Positions 33,853 to 44,190 of a stretch of DNA of 64,000 bases are shown here, piece after piece. The translations under genes were made by a program, and so were the position numbers. The stretch's first letter is position 1; each line of letters opens with the position of its first letter. Where the stretch lies: NCBI GenBank assembly GCA_002116315.1, contig KZ107851.1, forward strand, positions 62,001 to 126,000. The letters are read 5' to 3'. The DNA comes from Epicoccum nigrum (Eukaryota; Ascomycota; Dothideomycetes; Pleosporales; Didymellaceae). Under the pieces are notes generated by a model that worked only from the letters and a program-made list of their open reading frames with translations, was not told the DNA's origin and made no database searches.

Positions 33853-34853
33853 CTAGTGAACCATGACGTCCGCACCGTGCTGCTGTGCATTCCCAGGCTG
33901 TTGCTGAGCTGATTTGCCGTTAGGGCCGCTTGGTTCGCCCTCGTCCATCTCCATGTCGTCGTCACCACCCTCCTCCTCGTCCTCCTCTTCGCCTTCAGAG
34001 TCTTCGATGTCAATGTCCTCACTGCCATCAGACTCGCCCTCGTCCTCCTCGGCTGCGGGGCCTGCAGTCTCCTCACCGCCAGCCATTCCAACATCTTCAC
34101 CCTCCACAGCGGCGCCCTCAGCCTCCTCTTCCTCTTCGTCTTCCTCCTCAATACCGTACTGGTCGCCATCTGCGTTGAGATCGGCCTCAGGCTGCTCGGG
34201 AGGAAACTCAGGTGGGGCAGATTCCTCGGAGTCCCTGTACATGCACAAGTTAGACATGGCAACCTTTTGTTAGGTTCAGAGTGGGAGATGACGTACCATT
34301 TGATGGCGAAGCGTGTGACACGCGGCTTCTCTGCAAGAATCTGCCTCTGCACCTTCTCGATGACAGGCTTCGAAGGTGGCTCGAGTGCGAGCGCCTCGTC
34401 AACATACTCATTGTTGACGTAGTATCCAACACGCACAAACTCTCGATCATCGTAGCTGCAGCTGAGCAGGATGACCGTGACACCGATGATCTCGCTGTTC
34501 GGGATGCGCGAGAGGTCTGGGGGGTCGGCGCGGAAGAGGAACTTGTTTACGCCTACAGGCAGTGGGCCAACAAGGACGGAATCGAGTTCCTGGTCATATT
34601 CGTTGCTGAAGACATCAGTCTCTGTTCGTACAGCACGTAGCGGATCAACAACTTACGAGGTGGCAGAGCCGACATAGGTCAGCTTCCATTCAAGATCTGT
34701 CTGTTCGTTAACATAATTCATGCTACTGGAGTAGTCTCACTCGCCCTTCTGCAGCTGCTCAAGGCACTCGAAGGTGATCTCGAACTCGTACGGCGCGTCG
34801 AACTGCGCGGGGTTGTTCTTCACCTCAACACCAAGAAGCGAGACGACCGACAT
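33853..34853 (-). CDS. ASF1: Histone H3-H4 chaperone Asf1
   Basis: Four exons (34745-34853, 34657-34696, 34297-34605, 33853-34234) give 279 residues. The conserved Asf1 core is complete: MSVVSLLGVEVKNNPAQF, YEFEITFECLEQLQK/DLEWKLTYVGSA, DQELDSVLVGPLPVGVNKFLF, GVTVILLSCSYDD, EFVRVGYYVNNEY and ILAEKPRVTRFAIKW. A long acidic tail rich in Glu/Asp follows, as in fungal Asf1. Intron 1 keeps the frame and the conserved LQKDLEWK junction only if spliced GC-AG (exon end AAGG, intron GCGAGT..GACAG); the nearby GT site would create a premature stop. Introns 2 and 3 are GT-AG. Asf1 delivers H3-H4 to CAF-1/HIR and Rtt109 during replication-coupled and independent nucleosome assembly. An ACGCGT box lies about 227 bases upstream. 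Confidence 0.93.
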
Positions 34854-35650
34854 TTTGTTTCGATAAGTTGGAGTGTGTGAAGGTTGCAGCTACTGTAATG
34901 ATGCTGAAGTATGGGGTGATGCGTCTAATGTGCAGTGTAAGGGTGTGTTGGTGTGTGGACGAAGCCTGACAGTCGAAAGCGCGCGAGCAATCAGTGTTTA
35001 CGTGGGAGGTTTCCTGTCTGTGCGGGTTGTCGAGGGCCAAGTGGATCAGGAAATCGCGTTCGCGCGTGTCGTCTCGTGCACGCGTCGCCCGAAAGGCATC
35101 TAGCCCCGATTCGCCCGCCTTGAGCAGTGCGTGTTACTGTGCAGTGCCTGCATCAGTTCAGCCTGAATAGTGGATTCTTGGGCTGTTGGTCGTGGAGTAC
35201 TGCAGGGCAGATGTTCCAAAGAGAGTTTGCACCTAATTTAACTTCATCGATCCGCAGAAATGCACACCTCTCTCACGGTACGAAATCATTACCGGAGCAT
35301 CAGTCTGCAACGCCAAACGCTTTCAGTCAACGTGTATATTGAGGGCACATCGGGTGTACATTGGACGAAACGTCGAGAGTCACCATCGCACAGTCGCAGC
35401 ATGACTTCACTGCAAGACACAGGATGAGTGGAAGCGCAAGAACCGAAAAGACTGCAGCTGATTATTGGTATCTCCTGCGGCCATAATCTACATTCGCAAT
35501 CTCATAGACTGCGTACCAAACCTTTCCAAGACAATGTCGCCAAGCACCTTAATTGTAAGGGTTGCGGCGTCTTTGACCATTTGGCGGTAGCTCGCTCGTA
35601 ACTGAAGAAAGCACGACCCTACTGTATCAGGCAACCCATCGTCAATGAAC
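34854..35650. other. Intergenic, ASF1 promoter
   Basis: About 0.8 kb between ASF1 and the transposon, with an ACGCGT box at 35080. No gene is supported; a 71-codon plus frame at 35127-35342 is featureless. Confidence 0.5.
35080..35085. promoter_or_regulatory. MCB candidate upstream of ASF1
   Basis: ACGCGT lies about 227 bases before the ASF1 ATG, in a CpG-rich stretch. Confidence 0.3.
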
Positions 35651-35652
35651 TA

Positions 35653-35702
35653 AGCCCGGCCATATACTTCTCGGCCACATATAGTTCTCGGCCACCCAAC
35701 CA
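35653..35702 (+). repeat. Left terminal inverted repeat of the pogo element
   Basis: Perfect 50-base match to the reverse complement of 37393-37442. It contains three CGGCCA copies (35657, 35672, 35689), the last two within an 11-base TTCTCGGCCAC direct repeat spaced 17 bases, likely transposase contacts. Confidence 0.95.
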
Positions 35703-35754
35703 CTTCGCGGCACCACCAATCAACGTCTATTTTCTCCACCACCACGCACTCAAC

Positions 35755-37347
35755 ATGGATGCCCGTGAAGTCGCTATACAATGTGCTATCGCTGAGCTTA
35801 ATTCTGGTGTCAGAATAAGCCAACGCGCGCTGGCTAAGAAGTGGGGAGTCCCGCGATCCACCCTCCAAGAACGCGTCAAAGGTCGCAGTCGCCACGCGAT
35901 TGCTCACTCCTACCAGCAACGATTGACTCCGGAGCAAGAGGAGTTTCTTGTTGAATGGATTCTAGACGAGGACTCACGCGCGCAGCCTCCATCTCACCCT
36001 CGTGTGCGTGAGATGGCCACCCGAATTCTCCGTATGAATGGCGATACGCGTCCACTTGGCCAACTCTGGGTACCTCACTTTCTTAAGCGCAATCCACGCG
36101 TCGCCTCTATTGTAGGCAGAAAGATTGAGAGCGCACGTACTACTGCTGCCAATTATCACACCATAAAAGAGTGGCTTGAGCTGTTTGAGCGCACCCGAGA
36201 GACGCTGGGTATACCCTACGAGAACGTGTGGAATTTTGACGAGACTGGCGTCGCACTTGGTGTATGTACCAACCAGCAGGTCATTGCAGATGCAAGGAAG
36301 AAGAAGGCTTACAATAAGTCCCCAGAATCGCGCGAGTGGGTGAGCGTGCTGGAGTGTGTGAGCGCGGTGGGTAAGAAGCTTCAATGCCTCGTCATCTTTA
36401 AGGGCAAGAGCCTCCAATCTACTTGGTTTCCTTCAGTCAACACGCCAGACTGGCTGTACACAACCTCTGCGAATGGCTGGACGTCGAATGCTATAGGTCT
36501 GGAGTGGTTGAGGCGTATATTCATACCACAAACAGCTCCATCAGTCAGCAGCCACCGACTGCTTATTCTTGACGGCCACGGCTCCCACACACCTATTGAC
36601 TTCATGTGGGAGTGCAAGAAGAACAACATCCACCTTCTCTACCTTCCTGCGCACGCGTCGCACGTTCTTCAGCCTCTTGATCTTGCTCCATTCTCTGTGG
36701 TCAAGTCAAGCTACCGCAACGCGATTAGTGCGCTCTCTGCGCTAGAAGATGCAATACCTATTAAGAAAGAGCGCTTTGTTACTTCGTACAACCTTGCACG
36801 AGAGGAAGGACTCTCAGAGAGAGTGATAAGAGCTGGCTGGAAGGCTACTGGGTTGGTTCCATTCAATATGGAGAAGGTACTCAATTCATCTCAGATTAAT
36901 GGGCGCCCAAGTACACCACCACCAGCAGATCAGGATAGAGTACTATCTGAGTCATTACTTGCTACTCCACAGAGCTCTCAGCAGCTAAAGCGCGCGCAGC
37001 AGACGCTACTGCGATCAGAGAACCTCTCGCGAAGCGCTCGGGAGGTTCTCACCAAAGCAGCTAAGGCTATTGCCCTCACCAACGCCAGGGCTGCTGGGCT
37101 TGAGGCTGAGAATCAACGACTTAAACATCAACTAGATAGTACTAAGAATACCCAGGTAAGAAAGCGCGTTCAAATTGACCCAAATGAGCGCTTTGCAAAC
37201 GTTGAAGCAATTAAGGCTGCGATGGCTCTGGCCGCTGCTCAAGAGGCTGAGAACGCTGCTAGAACCCCAGAAAAAGAAGCTGAGATAGCAGCTAAGGAAG
37301 CAGAAGCCCTTACTCTCAATTCTATGTGTAGTATAATTGAATTTTAG
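35755..37347 (+). CDS. Pogo/Fot1-family DDE transposase
   Basis: An intronless 530-residue protein. The N-terminal psq-type helix-turn-helix (ISQRALAKKWGVPRSTLQERVKG) is followed by a CENP-B/Tc5-like HTH (LTPEQEEFLVEWILDED, LGQLWVPHFLKRNP). The DDE_1 catalytic domain carries Asp162 (NFDETG), Asp273 (LILDGHGSH) and Asp309 (LQPLDLAPF), giving DD35D spacing. The C-terminus (about residues 400-530) is a charged, Ala/Glu-rich coiled region. It catalyses cut-and-paste movement of the surrounding element, excising at the TIRs and inserting at TA. There is no internal stop or frameshift. Length and architecture match autonomous fungal Fot1/pogo transposases, so the copy could be active. Confidence 0.96.
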   Translation: MDAREVAIQCAIAELNSGVRISQRALAKKWGVPRSTLQERVKGRSRHAIAHSYQQRLTPEQEEFLVEWILDEDSRAQPPSHPRVREMATRILRMNGDTRPLGQLWVPHFLKRNPRVASIVGRKIESARTTAANYHTIKEWLELFERTRETLGIPYENVWNFDETGVALGVCTNQQVIADARKKKAYNKSPESREWVSVLECVSAVGKKLQCLVIFKGKSLQSTWFPSVNTPDWLYTTSANGWTSNAIGLEWLRRIFIPQTAPSVSSHRLLILDGHGSHTPIDFMWECKKNNIHLLYLPAHASHVLQPLDLAPFSVVKSSYRNAISALSALEDAIPIKKERFVTSYNLAREEGLSERVIRAGWKATGLVPFNMEKVLNSSQINGRPSTPPPADQDRVLSESLLATPQSSQQLKRAQQTLLRSENLSRSAREVLTKAAKAIALTNARAAGLEAENQRLKHQLDSTKNTQVRKRVQIDPNERFANVEAIKAAMALAAAQEAENAARTPEKEAEIAAKEAEALTLNSMCSIIEF

Positions 37348-37392
37348 GCGTTGTGGTGGAGCAATCGCGATTCAAATTGAGGTAGTTGCATT

Positions 37393-37442
37393 TGGTTGGG
37401 TGGCCGAGAACTATATGTGGCCGAGAAGTATATGGCCGGGCT
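37393..37442 (-). repeat. Right terminal inverted repeat of the pogo element
   Basis: Exact inverted copy of 35653-35702, followed by the TA duplication at 37443-37444. Confidence 0.95.
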
Positions 37443-37444
37443 TA

Positions 37445-37967
37445 ACTGCAACACCTCTGCAAACTGCTGAGAAGGCAACAAGACAACTGTACGGATCATC
37501 GTTACAAACGTAGCTGCTCAGTACAACGTCTGTGATCCCTAGCAGTTCTAGGCTTCCATATCTTTCGAACGCCTGTGAGAGCGGGGTCAGTTGCCCGCAA
37601 CTAGATATATCTGCAATCGACTGTCGTTGGGAGAGACAAATAATTTCCGGGTTGCGAGGCTGACGGAACCGACAACTTCGAACGGTGATTGAAGAAACTG
37701 ATGTGGATTGAGCCTCCAGGGTGCGGCTGAGCATTACTGCAAGTAAACACAATTCTTGAAATTAGGTGCTGGATTAGAATTCACTGGGAAAGGTCGGTCA
37801 TTGTTCGAAGGTGGACCTGCTGCATATATAACTGTATATGCACATCGCTGACGAACTCCCAAGGTACTGATCACGAGACGAAGCCTACGTCCGTAAGGCC
37901 TCCACCTGCGCAGGTCTCACCTCACAAATCCTTGCAAGCAGCAGGCTACCATCAGATCCGCCCGGCA
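37445..37967. other. Intergenic with possible transposon-interrupted minus-strand frame
   Basis: On the minus strand a frame with its first ATG near 37734 stays open to the transposon edge (about 97 codons, four to six Cys, beginning MLSRTLEAQS). If the element and one TA are removed, the same frame continues about ten codons into the left flank and then stops. It has no recognised domain. The stretch also contains the promoter of the Zn2Cys6 gene. Confidence 0.3.
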
Positions 37968-40804
37968 ATGGCTGATTCGTCAGATCCTACGTGGTCTGCT
38001 TCCGGCAATCAAGTCCCGACTCTGTCAATAAGTACGACTGACAGTGTGAACGAGGCAAGGCCACAGATTGCACAGCGCGTACGCCGCCGCAATCGCATCA
38101 TCAGCTCCTGTCTAGAATGTCGTCGTCGAAAGCTCAAGTGCGACAGAGGGCAACCATGTACAAACTGTGTCAAGGCTTCTCGTCAATGTCTCTTTATCTC
38201 TCCGAGCTTTGATCCTACGGCGCAAGCTAAGCTGGCGGAGGTGAAGGAGAAGATGGGAATACTCGAGAGGAGTCTCGAAGCAGGTCTTGCGCAAGATAAC
38301 CCCGCTCGAACAGGGCCCCTGTCCGCTCACAACGACTCCGAATCAACATCGAGAGGGGAGGGCTATAGCGGCGATGAGGAAGAGGAAGACATCAAAGATC
38401 TGGAATCCTCAGCGTATGCCCGAGAAGACGCTGCATACTATGAAGATGAAGAAGGAGACGATAACATTGTAGATCTCGGCGTAGCGCTGGGTAAGCTGAG
38501 AATCACCGAGAGGATTGGCGGTCTGGTCCGCCCCAGGTTTGGTGACGAGGTAAGTCTCCAGACGTATGGTCTGAATTGAGCTGATGCTGCGCCCAGCTTC
38601 AACAAGCGCTGAAGGAACTTCCGAAGAGAGACCAAGACTCGGGCTCACATTCTGGCGATACTCCAGACTTTCTGATGCCGTCAAGCGAATACGTTGCGCC
38701 GTCGTCGAGTTTTTTCTTCACTCCAGGCGCTGGACAAACAACGCTCATGCAATATCTTCCTGCTCAGGGCTTAGTCGACAAGCTTATGGCACATTACTGG
38801 CAAGCTGTTCATGTGGTCGCAAAGACCGTGCACCGTCCGTCTTTTGAGCGTCACTACAGGAAATTCTGGGACTCGATAGCATCTGGCGTCGAGCCCCGCA
38901 AATCGTTTCAAGCCGTTGTATTTGCTGCGATGCTAAGCTCCGTAATCTCCATGTCTGGCGATCAAGTACTCGGCGAGTTTGGCGTCGATAAACATGGCTT
39001 GGTGGATAACTTCAGAGAGGCTACAGAGGCTGCTTTGTCCAGAGCCAACCTGCTTCAGACCACAAGATTGGAAACACTGCAGGCTTTCGTTATGTACTTG
39101 GTAGGTCACCGTGTCTCTTTCTCTTCCAGCAACGTCCCCTGTCCGTATGGCATCTCACCCTTCGATTTCCGCGTCACTAACATCATCATGACAGATTCCG
39201 CTTTGTAGAAGTGAGATCTCTCGTGCTCACTCCGCCCTGACAGGCACGTGTATCCGCCTAGCCGAGTGCATGGGCCTACACAAAGATCCCTCGGAATACA
39301 GCACTTCACCTATTGAATGCCAAGTGCGCCGCTTGATATGGCACCAGATATGTTTCCTTGACATACGTACTTGCGAAGCGACCGGTCCACGCCCACAGAT
39401 TCGTCCAGACGACTACGAAACGCGGCTGCCTCTTAACATAGACGATCTCGATCTCGATCTCGCAGAACAAGGAGACACGAGCATTGATATCGAACATGGC
39501 CGGCCTTATTTCACTGACATGACGATCACTCGAATGCGCTTCGAATGCTACGAGCTGAGCCGCTACATATGGATTGAGCGTCCCAAGTTGGAGAAGAAGC
39601 CCAAAGAGGGAGACAAGAAAGTCTCCATCACTTCCCTGCTTGCACGTATACAATCATTCAAAGCTGCAATGGAGAAGACGTATCTGCCCATGCTAAGCAG
39701 GACTGCTCCCCTCCATGTGCTTGCCTCCGAGATATACAGTATCCTATCAAACAAACTGTACATCCAGATTTTACAAGTATACCTGACCTCAAATAAGAGC
39801 AAGATGCCGGACCGGCTGCGTCAGATAGTCCTTAGCGCAGCCATCATGATTCTAGAGCATAGCCAGAACATCGAACAGCAGCCCATGCTCTCCACTTGGT
39901 CGTGGTATATTGGCGCCCTGCACCAGTACCACACCGCGCTGCTGATACTCAACGAGCTATACTCACAGCCTGGCGATCCTGACATGGAGCAACGCGCGTG
40001 GCGCGCACTCGACTTTGTCTTTGGTATGGGACCGGGTATGACAAACCAAGAGAAGACCAGAGTGGTGCTGGAAGAGCTCATAAACAAAATGCATGTGTAT
40101 GCCAGCGTCAAGAGATGGCGGGCTCCGATAGACATGCCGCCGACCAGGCCACGCACTCACACTTATGGCTTTCAGCATCAACAGCAAGCAGCGCAGGAAC
40201 GAGCGCGCTTTGACAGTTTGCAGTCCGCAGCACCAGGCAATACACGGACGACAGCAAGTCCTCCAAGCATATCCCCCACACCCCAAACTCAGCATCAACC
40301 ACCTCCAAAGCCACCACTGCAAAACCAGAGCGCACTCTCTGGCTCCATAGCCTTCCCAGGAGCCATGCCAAACGCTGACTGGGGCACCTTCGACATCCCA
40401 CTGCCTTCATCGATATCGAATTTGCAGCAGCCGAGCGTGTATGCGGCAATCACCTACCAACCCTCCAGTGCCGCCACCTACATCCCCCCTCCACGCTTGA
40501 TGTCTCAAATCAGCGACCCTACTACACTAAGACCACCTCTCAGAACTGGTATCCCAAGCACTACAACGGGCACAGGCAGCAGTCCAATGAACGCGCTGAA
40601 CGACATCGACTGGGTAAGTACCGTATAGATGAAAAGCAAAGTGCAGGAGCAAGATTAATCGATTATCCACAGAACGAAATCGACAAGCTATTCGGCGGCG
40701 CCGAAAAGGGCACCGACAACGTGATGATACCGCCCTTCACGTTCCCACAGTTCTCGGCCACGGATCTAAATCATTTGCAGTGGCCGCAGGGAGGCTATCA
40801 GTGA
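37968..40804 (+). CDS. Zn2Cys6 transcription factor with fungal-specific TF domain
   Basis: Four exons (37968-38549, 38597-39100, 39195-40613, 40673-40804) join in frame to 878 residues. Introns are GTAAGT..CCCAG, GTAGGT..GACAG and GTAAGT..CACAG. The binuclear cluster C-X2-C-X6-C-X5-C-X2-C-X6-C lies at about residues 48-75, followed by a linker and short coiled coil (LAEVKEKMGILERSLE). The middle homology region (PF04082 type) includes DKLMAHYWQAVHVVAKTVHRPSFERHY and LIPLCRSEISRAHSALTGTCIRLAECMGLHKDPS, then the usual RRLIWHQICFLDIRTCEATGPRP. The C-terminus is Pro/Gln/Ser-rich and ends DWNEIDKLFGGAEKG..WPQGGYQ, a probable activation region. Nuclear DNA-binding regulator; target genes cannot be told from context. 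The intact pogo element lies 0.5 kb upstream. Confidence 0.93.
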
Positions 40805-42956
40805 GGGGTGGGCGAGTGATGTAGCTACGCAAAAAGAACTGTATATTAATGGTGTATGATCTTTTCCTCGATTCTGCCTGAAAAGTCGAGATCATTGCAG
40901 ATGCAGAGAAGGGTGATCACTACATGCTTGATCATATGCAGGTGAACTGCCTGCATCGTCCTGATATCAACATACCACATGTCGCGCCACCAGCGAGCAC
41001 AGCAGCGCGACGCTGCATTACCGAGATTTGCATGCTGGTCACCGACAGCCCCGATCGGGGTATCTTCATAGTTTCTTTTCTTTTTACGCCCATGCAATTT
41101 CCAGAAGGCAGGATCGAGCAGTTCTGTGGGCTCCACACGATCATTGGGCTGGCGTACAGTGGGTGAGCAATGGAAAACGGTAACGAAACCAAACAGGCTC
41201 TGTATGGGATCCGGGCATGCGAGAGCCATCGACTTTCCACAGACAGGCCAGACAGTTGTACAACGAACAGCTCCCAGTAGGAGATTGAACAGCAAAAGAA
41301 AAGCCATCCCCACAAACCTCTCAATCCCAAACAAACGCAGCAAGATGCACTCCAACGCCTTCGCATCCGCACCGCAGCCGGCCGGCCACAGCTGCACTCA
41401 CGGGCCCACGGAAGCTCATCCACGCATGCAACCCATCGAGAAGCGCCACCAGCCTCACTCCACCCCGATCTCTCGATCCCCCCGCCCATCCATCCAACCA
41501 ACCATCCAATCCCAAAGAAAGAAAATACACCCTAACATCGTACAATACAGCACGCTCCGCTTACCTCACCCGCCCCAATGCCAGCTGCACTGTCTATCTA
41601 TTACGCTTCAGGGCAGCAAGCGGGCCAAAACGCCCCAGCAACGCTCCCAAAGCCCCAGCCCGCTAGGGCGGATGGGGCTAGCCAGCCGAGGGGCGTGCGG
41701 CGCCAAAGTCGCACGTCGAAACGCGTCCGGGCGCGTCGCTATGGCTGCGAGAAGCGTGCGTACTGTACCGGTACCGTGGTGAAGGGCGGTTTTTCACGTC
41801 GTCATCGAGGAGGTCATTTACATCTTTGAGTGGTTTGCTAGTTTGCGCGGGGGAGGGGAACCTGGGCACGCTTGACGAAGGGGGGTTGGGGCTTTGGCTG
41901 CATGTTGCGTTTGTTGCTGCGAGCGGTGCAGTGGGCATGGATACATGTGTCCTGTGTATCTGTGGGAGAGAGAGAGTGTGTGTGTGTGGGCACTCATCCT
42001 CGCGTGGCAATGCAGTGCTTGATCGCCAGCGTCGCTTGCACTTCCTGCAATGCAAGGGTGGAGCCTCGGGGTCCGGTCGACTCCACCTCCAGCGCGCAGC
42101 TTGCTCGACGCACTGGGCATCTCAGCTCCGCTGTGACATAAGCCGAACTCACTTTTCTTGCTGCAGGAAAAAAAATTATCTCGACGTTGCTGCGCAGAAT
42201 CTTGACCGCCTGGACTGGATTGTTGGTGCTTGTAAACAATGGAGGGTCTGCACAATCCATCGTCTCGAGATTGCATGCTGTGTGGTTTTGCTCTGCACGC
42301 CTTGCTGCTCAGGGGGCCTGGGCCTTACATTGGCGATCCTACGGCACTTGCAGCGAGGCTTTGATTCGTCGAGCTTTGCGGGCCAGACAACGACGTATCA
42401 GATCTATTTGCAACTTGTCGAACCATGCAACCGTGAGGTGTTCGCAGGGGAGTGACTCGGGAGAAACGACAGAGCATATGTATATTACTGGACACATCTA
42501 TATGCAGCACTGAAGAGTGACGCCGTCACCTCCATCTCGCCGTGCCAACGCTTGCTTCCCTACATATCAAGAGACCATCGTGCTGCTGTGCGAAGAAAAA
42601 GAAATCCAGAGCCGAGGGTCTGCCTCCCCTCCCTGGCTGGTGTGGTACGGGTACATGCGATACATAACGCCTGCGAGTGTCTCTCGCTGGTCGAGATTTT
42701 CTGGTTGCGAATGTGATATCTGAGTCTGAATGAAAGATGCGTGTGCATCGTTAACGAGGAGCAGTACAACTTGGGTTCCCATCAACGCCGTGCTAAAACA
42801 GTAATGCTGCAAAGATGAAAAAGTAGAAGTAGAGTGCCGAGTTGGCGTAAAATGCCGTGTTGGCGTGAGACCGACAATATGACTGGATGTATACAGGGCA
42901 TCCAGGATCGTTACAGGGTCGTATGTCCAAGGTGTCGTTAGAGGGAGGTGGCTGCT
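40805..42956. other. 2.15-kb gene-free stretch between convergent genes
   Basis: This lies between the stops of the Zn2Cys6 gene and the WHI5-like gene. A 218-codon plus frame (41126-41782) is low-complexity and featureless. There is a TG/AG-rich microsatellite near 41967-41989. I see no RNA gene or domain. Confidence 0.45.
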
Positions 42957-44190
42957 TCAGGATACAAGCTCGCCGCCAAGCTCCATGCCCAGGCTCTCGA
43001 TCTTCATGGCCGTCCGTGGGCCTTCGGAGGATGGAGGCATCAGGTTGTCGAAATTCAGTCGACGCCTCGCCTCGCGCACCGCAGAGGAAGTCTTTCCTGC
43101 TGTGACGGGTGTGCGGTTCCAGGAAGAGCCGAACTGTGCTTGTGCAGGGCTCGGTGTCATGTTCAGGAACTCGGCGAAGTTGAGGTTGTTTGGTGTTGTG
43201 GCGATGAGACCTCCAAACGCTTGGCCGCTGTCGCCAGTCGTCGACATCATGGAGGATGGGAGGGGCGTGGTCTTGGAGGGCGGGGTGGAGGGTGCTTGCA
43301 TCAGGTGCCTGGCTGTGCCCACGCGGACAGGAGTCGGTGACGTGGCTAGGTACATCAGCAAGTTTGCATCGTCTCCGCCATGCTTGCCCTCACGAGCAGC
43401 GCCAGCGGCAGTGAAGCCTCGCTGGCGGAGACGGGCTGATCGGGCCACGTCCGGCGGCGGTGTGCGTGGAGCCCGAGCTCGGATGGGCGAGGTTGCGAAG
43501 TGCGAGTTGCTGAACTGGAACGAGCTGATTGGGAGGTCTTCGTCGTCCTCCTCGGACAAGAGGGGCGACAGCGGCTCGTCAGGGATGGTCGATGTCTCCG
43601 AGACAAAGGAAAGACTGGGGACGTGTGTGCGGCCGAAGCGAGCATGTCTGCGGTGGTAGACGGGCGACGACTCGGGCAGCTGGAAGCTGTTCTTCCATGA
43701 CGCTGAGGCTGAGGCTGTGGCGGCCGACCGCACGACCTTGTTGCGGGTGTGGTTGCTCGAGGCGGGTCGTCTGCTGGCGGGCTTGTCGTACCGGGGCCGC
43801 TTGTACTGGCTGCCGCTGCTGACCGAGCGGGTGCCGGAGCGTCGAACGTCGTCGGAGAACATGGGGGCAGCGAGCGGCGAGGAGTCGAGGACGCCGGGCC
43901 GGTAGAAGTGCTCGGAGATGCTGGAGGCATCAGACATGGCCTCGTTGCTGGAGCCGGGCCGCTTCCGCTTGAGCTCGACGTCGATGACGGGCTCAATGGC
44001 ATCGATGCTGAGGCTCTCCCAGCCGTTCTTGATCTTGACGTTGGCCAGAGCCAGCCGGTTCTGCAGCGTCCGGGTCATCTGCAGCACGTTTCGTTAGCAT
44101 GCCAGCCGGGGGAGAGAAGACCGGGCCAGCAACCTTTGAGACCTGGGCCCGCCGCAGGACCTTGCTCGCAACCTCGTCTTGTTCAGCCAT
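42957..44190 (-). CDS. Whi5/Nrm1-like cell-cycle transcriptional repressor
   Basis: Two exons (44134-44190 and 42957-44078) give 392 residues. Exon 1 encodes MAEQDEVASKVLRRAQVSK and joins in phase 0 to MTRTLQNRLALANVKIKNGWESLSIDAIE, the Whi5/Nrm1 GTB-type motif (PF08528). The donor GTTGCT is weak; the acceptor TGCAG follows a CTAAC branch site. The rest is disordered, with many Ser-Pro and Thr-Pro sites (ATSPTPVR, APRTPPPD, NMTPSPAQ) expected for CDK regulation, and ends near RRRLNFDNLMPPSSEGP. By family, such proteins bind SBF/MBF and repress G1/S transcription until phosphorylated. Whether it is the Whi5 or Nrm1 counterpart cannot be decided from sequence alone. Confidence 0.82.

Larger units (their letters stand above)
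35653..37442 (+). mobile_element. Intact Fot1/pogo-type DNA transposon with 50-bp perfect TIRs
   Basis: A 1790-base element bounded by identical 50-base terminal inverted repeats (35653-35702 and 37393-37442) starting AGCCCGGCCATATAC. TA dinucleotides flank both sides (35651-35652, 37443-37444), the pogo/mariner target duplication. The interior is one uninterrupted transposase gene with all three catalytic aspartates. Perfect TIRs, an intact frame and no sign of C-to-T decay suggest recent insertion. Confidence 0.96.

Noticed and set aside
41126..41782. A 218-codon plus frame in the 2.15-kb spacer
   Set aside because: Composition is random and Ser/Pro/Arg-rich, with no domain, splice context or promoter cue.
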